From contig CAYFVM010000015.1 in NCBI GenBank assembly GCA_964346725.1, positions 1 through 42,713 of the forward strand: a stretch of DNA of 42,713 bases, in the 5' to 3' direction. This document shows, one piece after another, positions 25,063 through 34,092 of this stretch. The notes below the pieces were generated by a model, which did no database searches, was not told where the DNA came from, and was given only the letters and a program-made list of their open reading frames with translations. This DNA is from UBA1715 sp964346725 (GTDB lineage Bacteria > Bacteroidota > Bacteroidia > Bacteroidales > UBA1715). A program made the translations under genes and the position numbers. The first letter of the stretch is position 1; every line of letters begins with the position of its first letter.

Positions 25063-28000
25063 TTAAATTCCCAAATTTACACCAAAGACAAATGATCTTG
25101 CCTGAGGATATGTTCCTCTATCAACTCCAAATTCAGGTCCTTCCCAGTTTAAAGCTGTGTTTGTTCCAATTTCAGGATCAAATCCAGAATATTTCGTGAA
25201 TGTCAACACATTTTGTGCTTGGAAATACACACGTAAATTTTTCAATTTAGCTTTCTTTACCAGTTTTTCTGGAATGGTATAACCCAATGTTAAGTTTTTC
25301 AAGCGGAAATAAGATCCATTTTCAATATATGCTGAACTTGGATACCCTTCAGATTTCGTAAACCATGATCCATCTGTTGGATCAGACGATCCTGTGTTGT
25401 CTTCAGACCATACGTCCAATCGGCGAGTAGAAACATTTGATCCTAAAGCTCCACCATCCAAATAATATCTTGTATTGTTGAAGATATCGTTTCCAGCTAC
25501 ACCCTGGAATGCCATAGAAAAATCAAAACCTGCAAATGTCACATCCAAATTGAAACCATAGGTGAAATCAGGATTTGGATTACCTATACATGTGATATCG
25601 TTCGTTGTAATTTGACCATCACCATCTATATCAACAATCTTAAAATCTCCCAATTGTGCTGATGGTTGTGCTGATTTATTTATTTCATCCCAACTCGTGA
25701 ATATACCATCAACTTTGTATCCCCAGAATGAAGAAATTGCATATCCTTCAAGGGTTCTACAAGCATATATATTTGAAGATCGACCAACATTACCACCATA
25801 AAGAACTGTTCCACCTAGTTCTTGAACTTCATTGTAGTTATGAGTTAAGTTTCCGCCTAAGCTATATCTTAACACTTTTTCATTATTAAACGTGTAGTCG
25901 TTTCGATACGTCAAATCAAATTCGTAACCACGGTTTAAAATTTTACCTGCATTCACGGTTGGATTAGTTTTTACTCCGACAATAGAAGGAACCTCAACAT
26001 TTACCAAGTTATCAACGTTGTTCTTTACATAATAGTCAAAGTTGAATTGCAATTTATTTTTCCAAAATGCAATATCAGCACCGATATCCCAACTAGTTGC
26101 TTCCTCCCAGTGTAAATCTTCGTTTGCTACACCACTTGAAATTACTCCTGGTTGACCATTATACCCAGCTTCTGGATCTTGAACCATACTTGCAACATAC
26201 AAGTAGTTACCAATATTTTCGTTTCCAATTTTTCCCCATCCTCCACGGATTTTAAACAAACTGACGTTTTTGTTTAAGAATTGATTGTTATAGAAGAAAG
26301 GTTCTTTATTAATTTTCCAACCTAATCCGATAGATGGGAATGTTCCATATTTATTCTTTGAACCAAAACGAGAAGAACCATCACGACGAATAGTTAGGTT
26401 TGCTAAATATTTGTCACTCAATGAATATTCCACACGACCAATGTATGAAATCATAGAGTGTTCGTTTGGTGCTTGCCAAGTCTCAGCCCATGCTGTTCCG
26501 TCTGTTCCCGAAATAATGTAATGTTGAAAATCTTCAATACCAACATTCTCAACACGAGTTTTATATGCATCTTGTTTGTCATATAATGCTTCATGACCTA
26601 ATAAGAAACGGAGACCATGTTTTACTTTAGTGGAATCATTTTTGTCTTTAATATTTAATGCATAATTCAATGTGTTTGATACAGTCCAATTGTATCCATT
26701 TTGAACTGTATTCTCTATATAAGACACACCATTGTTTTGTGATGTTGAAACAAAGTAAACTGGTTTGTATACAGCTTCTTCGTTACCCCATTTACCATAG
26801 TTCACTTGAGATCTGAATTCAAGACCATCCAATAGGAAGTCTAATTTATAGTTCAACCAAGCTCCACCGCCAATACCATAACCGGTTTTTTCGTCACTAC
26901 GATATTGTAATTCAACTAATGGGTTACCATATGATTGTCCAGAATATGAACTTGATTGACGATCTGTTCCTTCTGCATCAGCAGATACGGTTGGATCAAA
27001 AATCAAAGCCATACCTAAAACACTTTGCTCTATATTTCCTTCATAAATAAGGTCTTGAGATGTTTGGCTATATCCCAAGTTTGCTCCAATATCCAAGCGA
27101 TCTGTAACTTTATACATTGATTTTAAACCAAATTCATATCGTTTGTAATTGGTTGTTTTAACAATACCATCTTGATTTTGATAGCCACCATTTATACTCC
27201 AAGAACTTTTTGCAGAGCCACCTTCTGCAGACAAACGATATTTTTCAATTGTTGCAGTTTGGAAGATTTCATCTTGCCAATTAGTGTTTGCATTGTTCGT
27301 ATAACCATCTGGGAATGTACCCATAATTCCCATATATTCATCTCCGTTACAAACATCCATTTTTTTCCAAGCAGATTGCAAACCACGATATCCATCAAAA
27401 TTGATGTTTACATATTCATAATCTGAAAGTTTGTTACCACCTTTAGTTGTAATAATAACAACACCATTTGCTCCACGAGCACCATATATTGCACAGGAAG
27501 AAGCATCTTTCAAAATACTAATAGATTGAATATTTCCCGGATCTCCTCGATATTCATATCCTTGAGGAACACCATCTACAACGTACAATGGACGAGCATC
27601 ACCAGTTGTTCCTGTACCACGAATGACCATATTCATTCCAGCACCAGGAGTACCTGAGTTTGATGTTACACTCACACCTGATATCTTACCTTGTAATGCT
27701 TGATCAATGGCAAGAACCGGTTGTTTGTTGAGATCCTCACCTCCAATGGTTCTATTGGCACCTACGGCATCTTCTTTCTTGATTTGACCATAACCATGCT
27801 TTACAATGACACCTGTTTCTACTGCAGAAGAACTCATAGAAACGTTTAATTTTGTCTTTGTTCCAACTTTTACTTTTTGATCTTGGTATCCCATAAACGT
27901 GAATTCCAAAACCGATTCTGTACTTTGCACAGTCAAAGACCATGTTCCGTCATTTTCTGTATAAGTAGCATTAGTTGTACCAGTCTCAGTCACAAAAGCT

Positions 28001-28131
28001 GACGGAAGAGGCGCACCCTTCTCATCGGTTAACTTACCCGACACATTAATTTGTGCACTAACATACCCTGCAGAAAAAAACGCAATCAAAAAAACGACGA
28101 TGCATTTTTTTAGTTTGAAGAGTTTTTTCAT
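25063..28131 (-). CDS. susC: SusC/RagA-family TonB-linked outer-membrane protein
   Basis: A 1,022-residue TonB-dependent transporter. The order is: signal peptide (1-26, ending VSAQ), carboxypeptidase-regulatory-like domain (27-100), TonB-box-like region and plug (about 105-232, with SILKDASSCAIYGARGANGV at 205-224), then the 22-strand barrel ending RSFVFGVNLGI. It imports a ligand captured by the SusD partner. There is no FecR-type domain, so regulation is not by anti-sigma factor. A strong promoter lies at 28208-28238. No glycoside hydrolase is in the operon, so the ligand may be a peptide or a glycan whose enzymes lie elsewhere. Confidence 0.96.
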   Translation of the reverse strand: MKKLFKLKKCIVVFLIAFFSAGYVSAQINVSGKLTDEKGAPLPSAFVTETGTTNATYTENDGTWSLTVQSTESVLEFTFMGYQDQKVKVGTKTKLNVSMSSSAVETGVIVKHGYGQIKKEDAVGANRTIGGEDLNKQPVLAIDQALQGKISGVSVTSNSGTPGAGMNMVIRGTGTTGDARPLYVVDGVPQGYEYRGDPGNIQSISILKDASSCAIYGARGANGVVIITTKGGNKLSDYEYVNINFDGYRGLQSAWKKMDVCNGDEYMGIMGTFPDGYTNNANTNWQDEIFQTATIEKYRLSAEGGSAKSSWSINGGYQNQDGIVKTTNYKRYEFGLKSMYKVTDRLDIGANLGYSQTSQDLIYEGNIEQSVLGMALIFDPTVSADAEGTDRQSSSYSGQSYGNPLVELQYRSDEKTGYGIGGGAWLNYKLDFLLDGLEFRSQVNYGKWGNEEAVYKPVYFVSTSQNNGVSYIENTVQNGYNWTVSNTLNYALNIKDKNDSTKVKHGLRFLLGHEALYDKQDAYKTRVENVGIEDFQHYIISGTDGTAWAETWQAPNEHSMISYIGRVEYSLSDKYLANLTIRRDGSSRFGSKNKYGTFPSIGLGWKINKEPFFYNNQFLNKNVSLFKIRGGWGKIGNENIGNYLYVASMVQDPEAGYNGQPGVISSGVANEDLHWEEATSWDIGADIAFWKNKLQFNFDYYVKNNVDNLVNVEVPSIVGVKTNPTVNAGKILNRGYEFDLTYRNDYTFNNEKVLRYSLGGNLTHNYNEVQELGGTVLYGGNVGRSSNIYACRTLEGYAISSFWGYKVDGIFTSWDEINKSAQPSAQLGDFKIVDIDGDGQITTNDITCIGNPNPDFTYGFNLDVTFAGFDFSMAFQGVAGNDIFNNTRYYLDGGALGSNVSTRRLDVWSEDNTGSSDPTDGSWFTKSEGYPSSAYIENGSYFRLKNLTLGYTIPEKLVKKAKLKNLRVYFQAQNVLTFTKYSGFDPEIGTNTALNWEGPEFGVDRGTYPQARSFVFGVNLGI

Positions 28132-28207
28132 GAATTTTTTTTTTAGTTAAACATTAATTTTTTCTTCGCCCTATTTTGATTTTTTACATCAATATGAATA
28201 AGACGGA

Positions 28208-28238
28208 CAAATTTATAAAAAGCCAATGGTTTTCCAAA
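28208..28238 (-). promoter_or_regulatory. Promoter of the susC-susD operon
   Basis: On the minus strand TTTG (28238-28235), exactly 19 bases, then TAAATTTG (28215-28208). This is the best consensus Bacteroidota promoter in the window. Transcription would start near 28202, giving a leader of about 70 bases before the susC ATG at 28131. The leader is AT-rich with no clear hairpin. The stretch 28132-28310 holds no gene. Confidence 0.75.
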
Positions 28239-28310
28239 CAAATTTCAAAATTTTTCCCAATAGGCTTTTTAGCTTTTCTATATGAAGAATACCCTTTATA
28301 TTATTAAAAA

Positions 28311-31300
28311 TTACTCTTCAATATATTTCAAAATCACTTGTTGTAAATCGGTGTTTTTATATGGTTTAGAAATATATGTGCTACATCCGGCATCGAAACA
28401 TTGTATTTTAGCTTCGTAATTACCATAAAGAGTTTGCGCAATTATTGGAATGTGCACATTGAATTTTCGTATATGTTGCGTTGCTTCAAAACCATTGAGT
28501 TTTGGTAACTGAATATCCATTAAAATCAAATCGATTTTTTCTGCTTGCGACTTACATCTTTGAACAACATCGTTGCCATTTATTGAGCGAAGTATAGTAA
28601 TATGAGTTGGTGCCAAACATTCGCAGACATAATCAAAACTCTGATCATCGGCATCTGCAACCAATATTGTTTTTGTAGACCAGTCATATTGTTCTACTGG
28701 TGGTTCATCAACTATTTCTTTTTGTGCTACAAATGGTATTGGTTGTTCTAAAACTTTTACATTTTTCTTTGTAACATCTTGAAACGTAATGTCTTCCAGT
28801 AATAATTCCAAAGCTATTACCGAACCTTTTAAGTTTGTTTCGTATCGAGAATATTGTCGCACGGTTTTTATATTGCCACTTCGTGTGAGAATTTGAAACT
28901 CTGCAACTTCTGGCATTTTCCCTTCTGTAATAATATTCCTGTATAATTTTAGGTTTGCTTTATATTCATCCGTCAACAAATCTTTCAAAAGAATTACTGA
29001 GTCATAAAAATCTCTACTTTCAAACCCAGTAAGACTTACCACCGAAGGGCTTACGTATTCTATCTTCTCAGATGGTATTAGCATTTTAAAAACAACATCG
29101 GTTATCGTGTTCTCAAATAAATCAACTTTGCGTTTTAAGAATAATTTTTCTTTATTCAAAGTAATGGTCTTTTGCTTCAGGCCTCCGATTAATTCATCAT
29201 TTTTCTGTAATTTTTCAAGTAAAATGGATAATCGTTTTTCCAAACCAGAACGTTGTCTTTCAACATCAACACGTTGACGCATTGCTGCATCGCGTTGTAA
29301 ACGGATTTGCTCGTTTTGTAATTCTATTTGTTTCGTCTTTTGTTGAATGTCTTTCGTTCGCAATTCAACCTGATGTTCCAACATATTACGCATAGTCTTT
29401 GCCTTGCGCATTCTTCGAACAAAAAAGAAGGTTATGATACCCACAACAATCAAAAGAAGGATTATATAGAATGATTTCCTTTCCCAAATTGCTTTTGCTA
29501 TATGGATATGCAGCTCTATCTGATTTTTTTGATCATTGCCTAAATAATTTACGGTAAATACATAGTCACCACCTTGTAGCCCAACGTAATTGACTGTATT
29601 GTCATTTTGTAATGATACTTTTTTATTACTTAATCCTTTTAAATTATATACAAAATCACGAGGACGAGTATTGTCAAAATAAAAGTCTGAAAATGAGATT
29701 GTTATATCTTTTTCATAATATGGCAAATCCAAATAATATACACCATCTTCACTTATGAGATTGTATTTTGACTCTGGAGAAAAAACAGAAACACCTTGCA
29801 CTTTTACTTCCGTTAAACTAAAAGGATGATATGAGGTTTTTTCGAAAGGAATTGGATAAACGAGGCTTTTTATACCCTTGTCTGTTCCCAATAGCAATGT
29901 TTCGTCATATATGCAGATTGAGTTTTTGCTAAATTCGCCACTGCCTAATGTAGAAATATATTGAAAATCGTTTGTTTTAGGATTATATAAGTATAGCAAT
30001 TTCGGAGTAACAACAATTAAAGTGGAATCTTTTTGGGGAATAATTCCATTGACAGCTAAGTTGCTTACCGTCTGCACATTATGTAGTGCTAGTATCGTAT
30101 CTTTTTTCGCATCATAATAACTCATTCCTTGTAAAGATCCAAACCACACCATTCCATCTTTGCTTTGAGTTATAGCAGAAACCACCGAACTACGCATTCC
30201 TTGAAACGTATCATACCTATATATACTTATTTTTCCATCGTGCGTAATTTTTGTAATACCATAATATGAACCTAACCATATAGAATTCTGCGTGTCCTCA
30301 TAAAAACAAGTTGTTCCATTGCATGAAATGGTTTGATATTGATCGCCTTCGTAGCCGGTATAATGTCGCACAAACGATTTTAATTTTTTATTGAAAACGA
30401 ATACACCACTTTCATAGGTTCCCACCCATACATTTTGCTGAGAATCAACGAAAACGGTTGAAATATTCTTCTCCGATATTGCGGATAATTGCTTTGAGAA
30501 GGCTGCATTACCGGTTTGTGGAGATAGTGCAAAAACTCCTTTGCTGTATGTTCCTATCCACAAATATTCGCCATCAAAAAACAATGAAGTTACTACATCA
30601 TCAAAATTATTACCGCCAAGTGCTGATTTGCTTGTATATTGTTTACATTGAGCCGTTTTACTATCATAAATACACAATCCGTCACCATCTGTTCCTATAT
30701 ATGTTTTGTCGCCAACCTTTGCTACTGCCAACACTTTTTTATTGTCCAACTTTTTAGGTAATGTTGTTTCATTATATTCAATGGAATAGGCCAAACGAAC
30801 CGTTATTCCTCCATAAGAATGTCCTATCCATAAATTTCCAAAGGAATCTTGACATACCGACGAACAATTTTTATTTACTAAATTCCGAACAGTATTGTAT
30901 CGTATTCCTCCACGATATGACAATTCTGTAACGCCTTGAGAACGCATACCCAAGGCAAGAACCGAATCATTTAATTCTGCTACAGAATTTATATAGGTAT
31001 CAAAACCGTCAACTTTATACGTTGCAAGTTCCTTGAACGTTGTTCCATCAATCATTTTCACCTCTCCATTGGCTGCACATACAACAAAAAAACCTTTTTT
31101 TAAGGCTTTGATACACGTTATGTTTGATTTCATTGAAAACAACATATTGGTTGTCCCCGATTTCGTTAACGTATATACTTGTCCGTCTTTGTTTCCTACC
31201 AATAGTAATGTTTTAGAAACAACATCAAATGCGGTTACGAATGAATTAGATTGAAAATTTTTATACGATATGGGGCGCAATGTATCGTTCCCTATTTCAC

Positions 31301-31757
31301 AGTAATACAACAATTTATCATCACTACGAACAAAACAAATAGAATCAACCGAACACACCTGCAAACCAGGTTTCATGTATACATTTCGCATTGAATTGTA
31401 GAAATAAAAATGCTCGAATACTCCGGTCATTGGATTGTAATGGTCAACCCCCGACATTGTTCCTAACCAAATTGATTTTTGGTTTTCGGGATAAATCGCA
31501 TTCACAAAATTGTGTGATATGCCACTTTTGCTGTTAGGAACAGACTGAAATATTTTATAATTGAAGCCATCATAACGAACAAGTCCATTTTCCGTTGCAA
31601 ACCATACATATCCGTATTTATCATTGGCAATCTGATGAATATTTCCATTAATCAAACCATCGTCAACGGTGAACTGCAATACCTTAGGATTTGGCAATGC
31701 ATAACATTGGTAGCCGATTAAAGCAGATAAAAATAATATGACCCAACGTAATTTCAT
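28311..31757 (-). CDS. Propeller sensor with receiver domain but no histidine kinase
   Basis: A 1,148-residue membrane protein. The order is: signal peptide (1-20), two-component propeller repeats (about 21-640, e.g. NLWIGHSYGG, YLWIGTYSKGV, MVWFGSLQG), Y_Y_Y-type Ig domain (about 650-752), one TM segment (763-780), long coiled coil (785-880), PAS-like domain (about 880-990, SPSVVSLTGFESRDF), and receiver domain (1029-1148). The receiver has all key residues: D1037/D1038, phospho-acceptor D1081 (LILMDIQLP), T1109, K1131. There is no H-box, no ATP-binding N/G motifs and no AraC helix-turn-helix, unlike classical hybrid sensors (HTCS) of susCD loci. It begins 12 bases after the Smr gene stop and ends 180 bases before susC. 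Confidence 0.88.
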   Translation of the reverse strand: MKLRWVILFLSALIGYQCYALPNPKVLQFTVDDGLINGNIHQIANDKYGYVWFATENGLVRYDGFNYKIFQSVPNSKSGISHNFVNAIYPENQKSIWLGTMSGVDHYNPMTGVFEHFYFYNSMRNVYMKPGLQVCSVDSICFVRSDDKLLYYCEIGNDTLRPISYKNFQSNSFVTAFDVVSKTLLLVGNKDGQVYTLTKSGTTNMLFSMKSNITCIKALKKGFFVVCAANGEVKMIDGTTFKELATYKVDGFDTYINSVAELNDSVLALGMRSQGVTELSYRGGIRYNTVRNLVNKNCSSVCQDSFGNLWIGHSYGGITVRLAYSIEYNETTLPKKLDNKKVLAVAKVGDKTYIGTDGDGLCIYDSKTAQCKQYTSKSALGGNNFDDVVTSLFFDGEYLWIGTYSKGVFALSPQTGNAAFSKQLSAISEKNISTVFVDSQQNVWVGTYESGVFVFNKKLKSFVRHYTGYEGDQYQTISCNGTTCFYEDTQNSIWLGSYYGITKITHDGKISIYRYDTFQGMRSSVVSAITQSKDGMVWFGSLQGMSYYDAKKDTILALHNVQTVSNLAVNGIIPQKDSTLIVVTPKLLYLYNPKTNDFQYISTLGSGEFSKNSICIYDETLLLGTDKGIKSLVYPIPFEKTSYHPFSLTEVKVQGVSVFSPESKYNLISEDGVYYLDLPYYEKDITISFSDFYFDNTRPRDFVYNLKGLSNKKVSLQNDNTVNYVGLQGGDYVFTVNYLGNDQKNQIELHIHIAKAIWERKSFYIILLLIVVGIITFFFVRRMRKAKTMRNMLEHQVELRTKDIQQKTKQIELQNEQIRLQRDAAMRQRVDVERQRSGLEKRLSILLEKLQKNDELIGGLKQKTITLNKEKLFLKRKVDLFENTITDVVFKMLIPSEKIEYVSPSVVSLTGFESRDFYDSVILLKDLLTDEYKANLKLYRNIITEGKMPEVAEFQILTRSGNIKTVRQYSRYETNLKGSVIALELLLEDITFQDVTKKNVKVLEQPIPFVAQKEIVDEPPVEQYDWSTKTILVADADDQSFDYVCECLAPTHITILRSINGNDVVQRCKSQAEKIDLILMDIQLPKLNGFEATQHIRKFNVHIPIIAQTLYGNYEAKIQCFDAGCSTYISKPYKNTDLQQVILKYIEE

Positions 31758-31769
31758 GTTCAGTAATAA

Positions 31770-32816
31770 TTACTTATACACCTTTCGTAAATAAACTAAT
31801 GTTGCTCCATATTTATATTGTTGAAACGATGCGTCTTGATAAAAATACTGAGGATAATCACGATCAAGGCAGCCACGGATTTTTGCTTTCAATATACCAT
31901 TGCCAACACCATGTATAAAAACAATTTTTTCTGCACCCGATTTTGCAGCATTTGCCAATTCTTTTTCGAACGTGCGCATTTGTACTTCCAGCATTTCTAC
32001 GGGAGACATACTTGATTCGTTATCAACCAATTCGTGAATATGTAAATCTACCTCACGAATTGTCTCATCTTTTTTATGAGGCTTTACTATTTCATCATTT
32101 TTATCATTCTTCTCAAGAATGAGCTCTTTTAATTTCTCCGGAGAAATTGAACGCAACGATTCATTTTCTTTTTCTTCTTGCAATTTTGCTCCATCGTACA
32201 CAGTAATGATATACGCATCTTCATCAAAGAAATCATTGACTACAAAAACTCCCGGTTTGTAAAATTTTACCTGATTTATTTTGATTGTCTCATCAACAGT
32301 GTTTTGTTGCTCATACGCTCTCTTTTTATAAAAAACGCCTTGTAAACGAAGTATTTCAAACGTAGAGATATCATCATAAGAGAATTGAACTGCCATCATT
32401 TTGGTATTGGCCTCCAAAAGTCCCGAAAATAGGTGTTTTTGCTCGCTATTTGATTCACTCGACAAAACAAATAACATATGATAATTACAATCGTTGATCA
32501 GATATGCTTCGAAAATATTTGAATTTTTTGCGTCACGAACAAAAGCTATATGCAAAAGAGGAATATCGTTTCCTTCTAAATCGTCACTCTCAATCTCGTC
32601 ATATACATCAGTTGGAACTTCTTGCTTTTGCTGTTGTTCTTCAGCTTTTGATTGAGTAGTTGGACGCTCTATCAGAATTAAGTCTTTTTCGAAAACAGGA
32701 AGTGAAAATCCAGAATTGTCAATAATCTCAACTTTCGTGGGACTGATTATTCTCTGAACTACACCACCACCTACTTCATTTAAATATCTTACTATATCAC
32801 CATTTTGTAATTTCAT
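31770..32816 (-). CDS. Smr-domain protein with DUF2027-type N-terminus
   Basis: A 348-residue protein. The N-terminal part (1-60) is a small beta domain (NGDIVRYLNEVGGGVV), the middle resembles DUF2027, and the C-terminal part (about 250-348) is an Smr (MutS2-related) domain with VDLH at 256-259 and HGVGNG at 302-307, followed by GATLVYL. Smr domains bind or cut nucleic acids; MutS2 proteins act at stalled or collided ribosomes or recombination junctions. There is no MutS ATPase here. The start is the ATG at 32816 (a longer frame reaches 32921 but runs past the -7 box at 32840-32847). It may be cotranscribed with the downstream sensor gene. Confidence 0.82.
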   Translation of the reverse strand: MKLQNGDIVRYLNEVGGGVVQRIISPTKVEIIDNSGFSLPVFEKDLILIERPTTQSKAEEQQQKQEVPTDVYDEIESDDLEGNDIPLLHIAFVRDAKNSNIFEAYLINDCNYHMLFVLSSESNSEQKHLFSGLLEANTKMMAVQFSYDDISTFEILRLQGVFYKKRAYEQQNTVDETIKINQVKFYKPGVFVVNDFFDEDAYIITVYDGAKLQEEKENESLRSISPEKLKELILEKNDKNDEIVKPHKKDETIREVDLHIHELVDNESSMSPVEMLEVQMRTFEKELANAAKSGAEKIVFIHGVGNGILKAKIRGCLDRDYPQYFYQDASFQQYKYGATLVYLRKVYK

Positions 32817-32839
32817 AGAGTTCCCATTTTTTAGATGAC

Positions 32840-32847
32840 CAAAAGTA
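32840..32847 (-). promoter_or_regulatory. -7 element of the Smr gene
   Basis: TACTTTTG on the minus strand, 23 bases before the ATG at 32816. It forms the left half of a perfect palindrome with the divergent queA -7 box. Confidence 0.55.
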
Positions 32848-32848
32848 G

Positions 32849-32856
32849 TACTTTTG
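32849..32856 (+). promoter_or_regulatory. -7 element of queA
   Basis: TACTTTTG on the plus strand, 18 bases before the queA ATG at 32875. It is the mirror of the Smr -7 box; one base separates them. Confidence 0.55.
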
Positions 32857-32874
32857 GAAAAATTTTTATAGAAA

Positions 32875-34089
32875 ATGTCATTAAACAATTCTTCGACAAA
32901 AATTACCGATTTTTCATACAACCTACCGGATAAAAAGATTGCTAAACATCCTTTAGAGAATCGTGATGCTTCAAAATTGCTTGTTTACCACAAAGGTAAA
33001 ATTATAGACGAAACATTCTCTAATTGTGTAAAATATATTCCTGAACACGCATTAGTTATCTTCAACGACACACGAGTGATACACGCACGCATTGTGATGC
33101 AAAAAGCAACGGGCGCGCACATTGAAATTCTTTGTCTTGAACCGTTTGAGCCTCACAATTATGAGCAATCTTTTGCTCAAATTGGAGAATGCTCTTGGAA
33201 GTGCACTGTTGGTAATGCTAAAAAATGGAAAACGGAACAGTTGCAAGCGACGATTGAAGCCGAGAAATCGATTAATTTTTCTGCCGAAAAAGGCGCTCAA
33301 ACCGAAGATGGCTACATAGTGACATTTCGTTGGGACAGCGAACATTCGTTTAGTGAAATTTTGGAATTAATTGGTCGCATTCCCATTCCACCCTATTTGA
33401 ACCGCGAAAGCGAGGAAGATGACGATGTGCGCTACCAAACCATATTTGCCGAACATAATGGTTCTGTTGCCGCACCTACGGCCGGATTGCATTTTACAAA
33501 ACAAGTACTTGACTCGTTTGCTTCAAAAGACATTTCTATAGATAAAGTGACTCTTCACGTAGGCGCAGGAACTTTCAAACCGGTAAAGACTGAGTTGTTC
33601 ACCGAACACGTTATGCACCAAGAATTGTGTATTGTAAGGAAATCTTTATTGAAAAATATTATTGCTCACCTTCCTCTTATTACGGCAGTAGGAACAACGT
33701 CTGTTCGAACGCTCGAGTCTCTGTATTGGAATGGCGTACGTTTACTCGAAAATAAAGAGGAAAACATTGAACATCTTTCACAATGGGAAGTGTATAATTT
33801 ACCGCAAAACTATAGTGCAAAAGAATCCTTGATGGCGATACTTGAGCATATGGAAACGCACAATTTGGAAGAAGTTCAATACTACACGCAAATTATGATT
33901 ACGCCTTCGTATAAATTTAAATTGGTGCGCTATATGTTTACGAACTTTCACCAACCACAAAGCACGCTTCTTCTTTTGATTAGCGCATTTGTGGGAGAAA
34001 ATTGGCGTACAATATACGACCACGCACTCAACAACGATTATCGTTTTTTGAGTTACGGAGACAGTTCGCTACTTATGCCAAGAGATTAA
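32875..34089 (+). CDS. queA: tRNA ribosyltransferase-isomerase QueA-like
   Basis: A 404-residue QueA-family enzyme, which uses S-adenosylmethionine to build epoxyqueuosine on tRNA. Motifs are IAKHPLENRDASKLLV near the start, IFNDTRVIHARI, RIPIPPYLNRESEEDDDVRYQTIFAEHNGSVAAPTAGLHFT (about residues 167-207), VGTTSVRTLESLYWNG and TNFHQPQSTLLLLISAF. It is about 50 residues longer than the classical enzyme, mostly from an extra stretch before ITPSYKFKL. It ends 3 bases from the convergent thioredoxin-like gene. A paralogue with a changed role cannot be excluded. Confidence 0.88.
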   Translation: MSLNNSSTKITDFSYNLPDKKIAKHPLENRDASKLLVYHKGKIIDETFSNCVKYIPEHALVIFNDTRVIHARIVMQKATGAHIEILCLEPFEPHNYEQSFAQIGECSWKCTVGNAKKWKTEQLQATIEAEKSINFSAEKGAQTEDGYIVTFRWDSEHSFSEILELIGRIPIPPYLNRESEEDDDVRYQTIFAEHNGSVAAPTAGLHFTKQVLDSFASKDISIDKVTLHVGAGTFKPVKTELFTEHVMHQELCIVRKSLLKNIIAHLPLITAVGTTSVRTLESLYWNGVRLLENKEENIEHLSQWEVYNLPQNYSAKESLMAILEHMETHNLEEVQYYTQIMITPSYKFKLVRYMFTNFHQPQSTLLLLISAFVGENWRTIYDHALNNDYRFLSYGDSSLLMPRD

Positions 34090-34092
34090 AGG

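Larger units (their letters stand above)
32839..32857. repeat. Perfect 19-base palindrome spanning two divergent -7 boxes
   Basis: A 9-bp arm (CCAAAAGTA), one central base (G), and the exact reverse complement. Both -7 elements of the divergent Smr and queA genes fall inside it. Confidence 0.9.

Noticed and set aside
28132..28310. Small RNA or riboswitch in the susC leader
   Set aside because: The leader is AT-rich with no stable hairpin or known riboswitch pattern; only the promoter can be supported.
32817..32921. Extended N-terminus of the Smr protein
   Set aside because: The extension crosses the palindrome with both -7 boxes and overlaps queA's start; it shows no conserved features.
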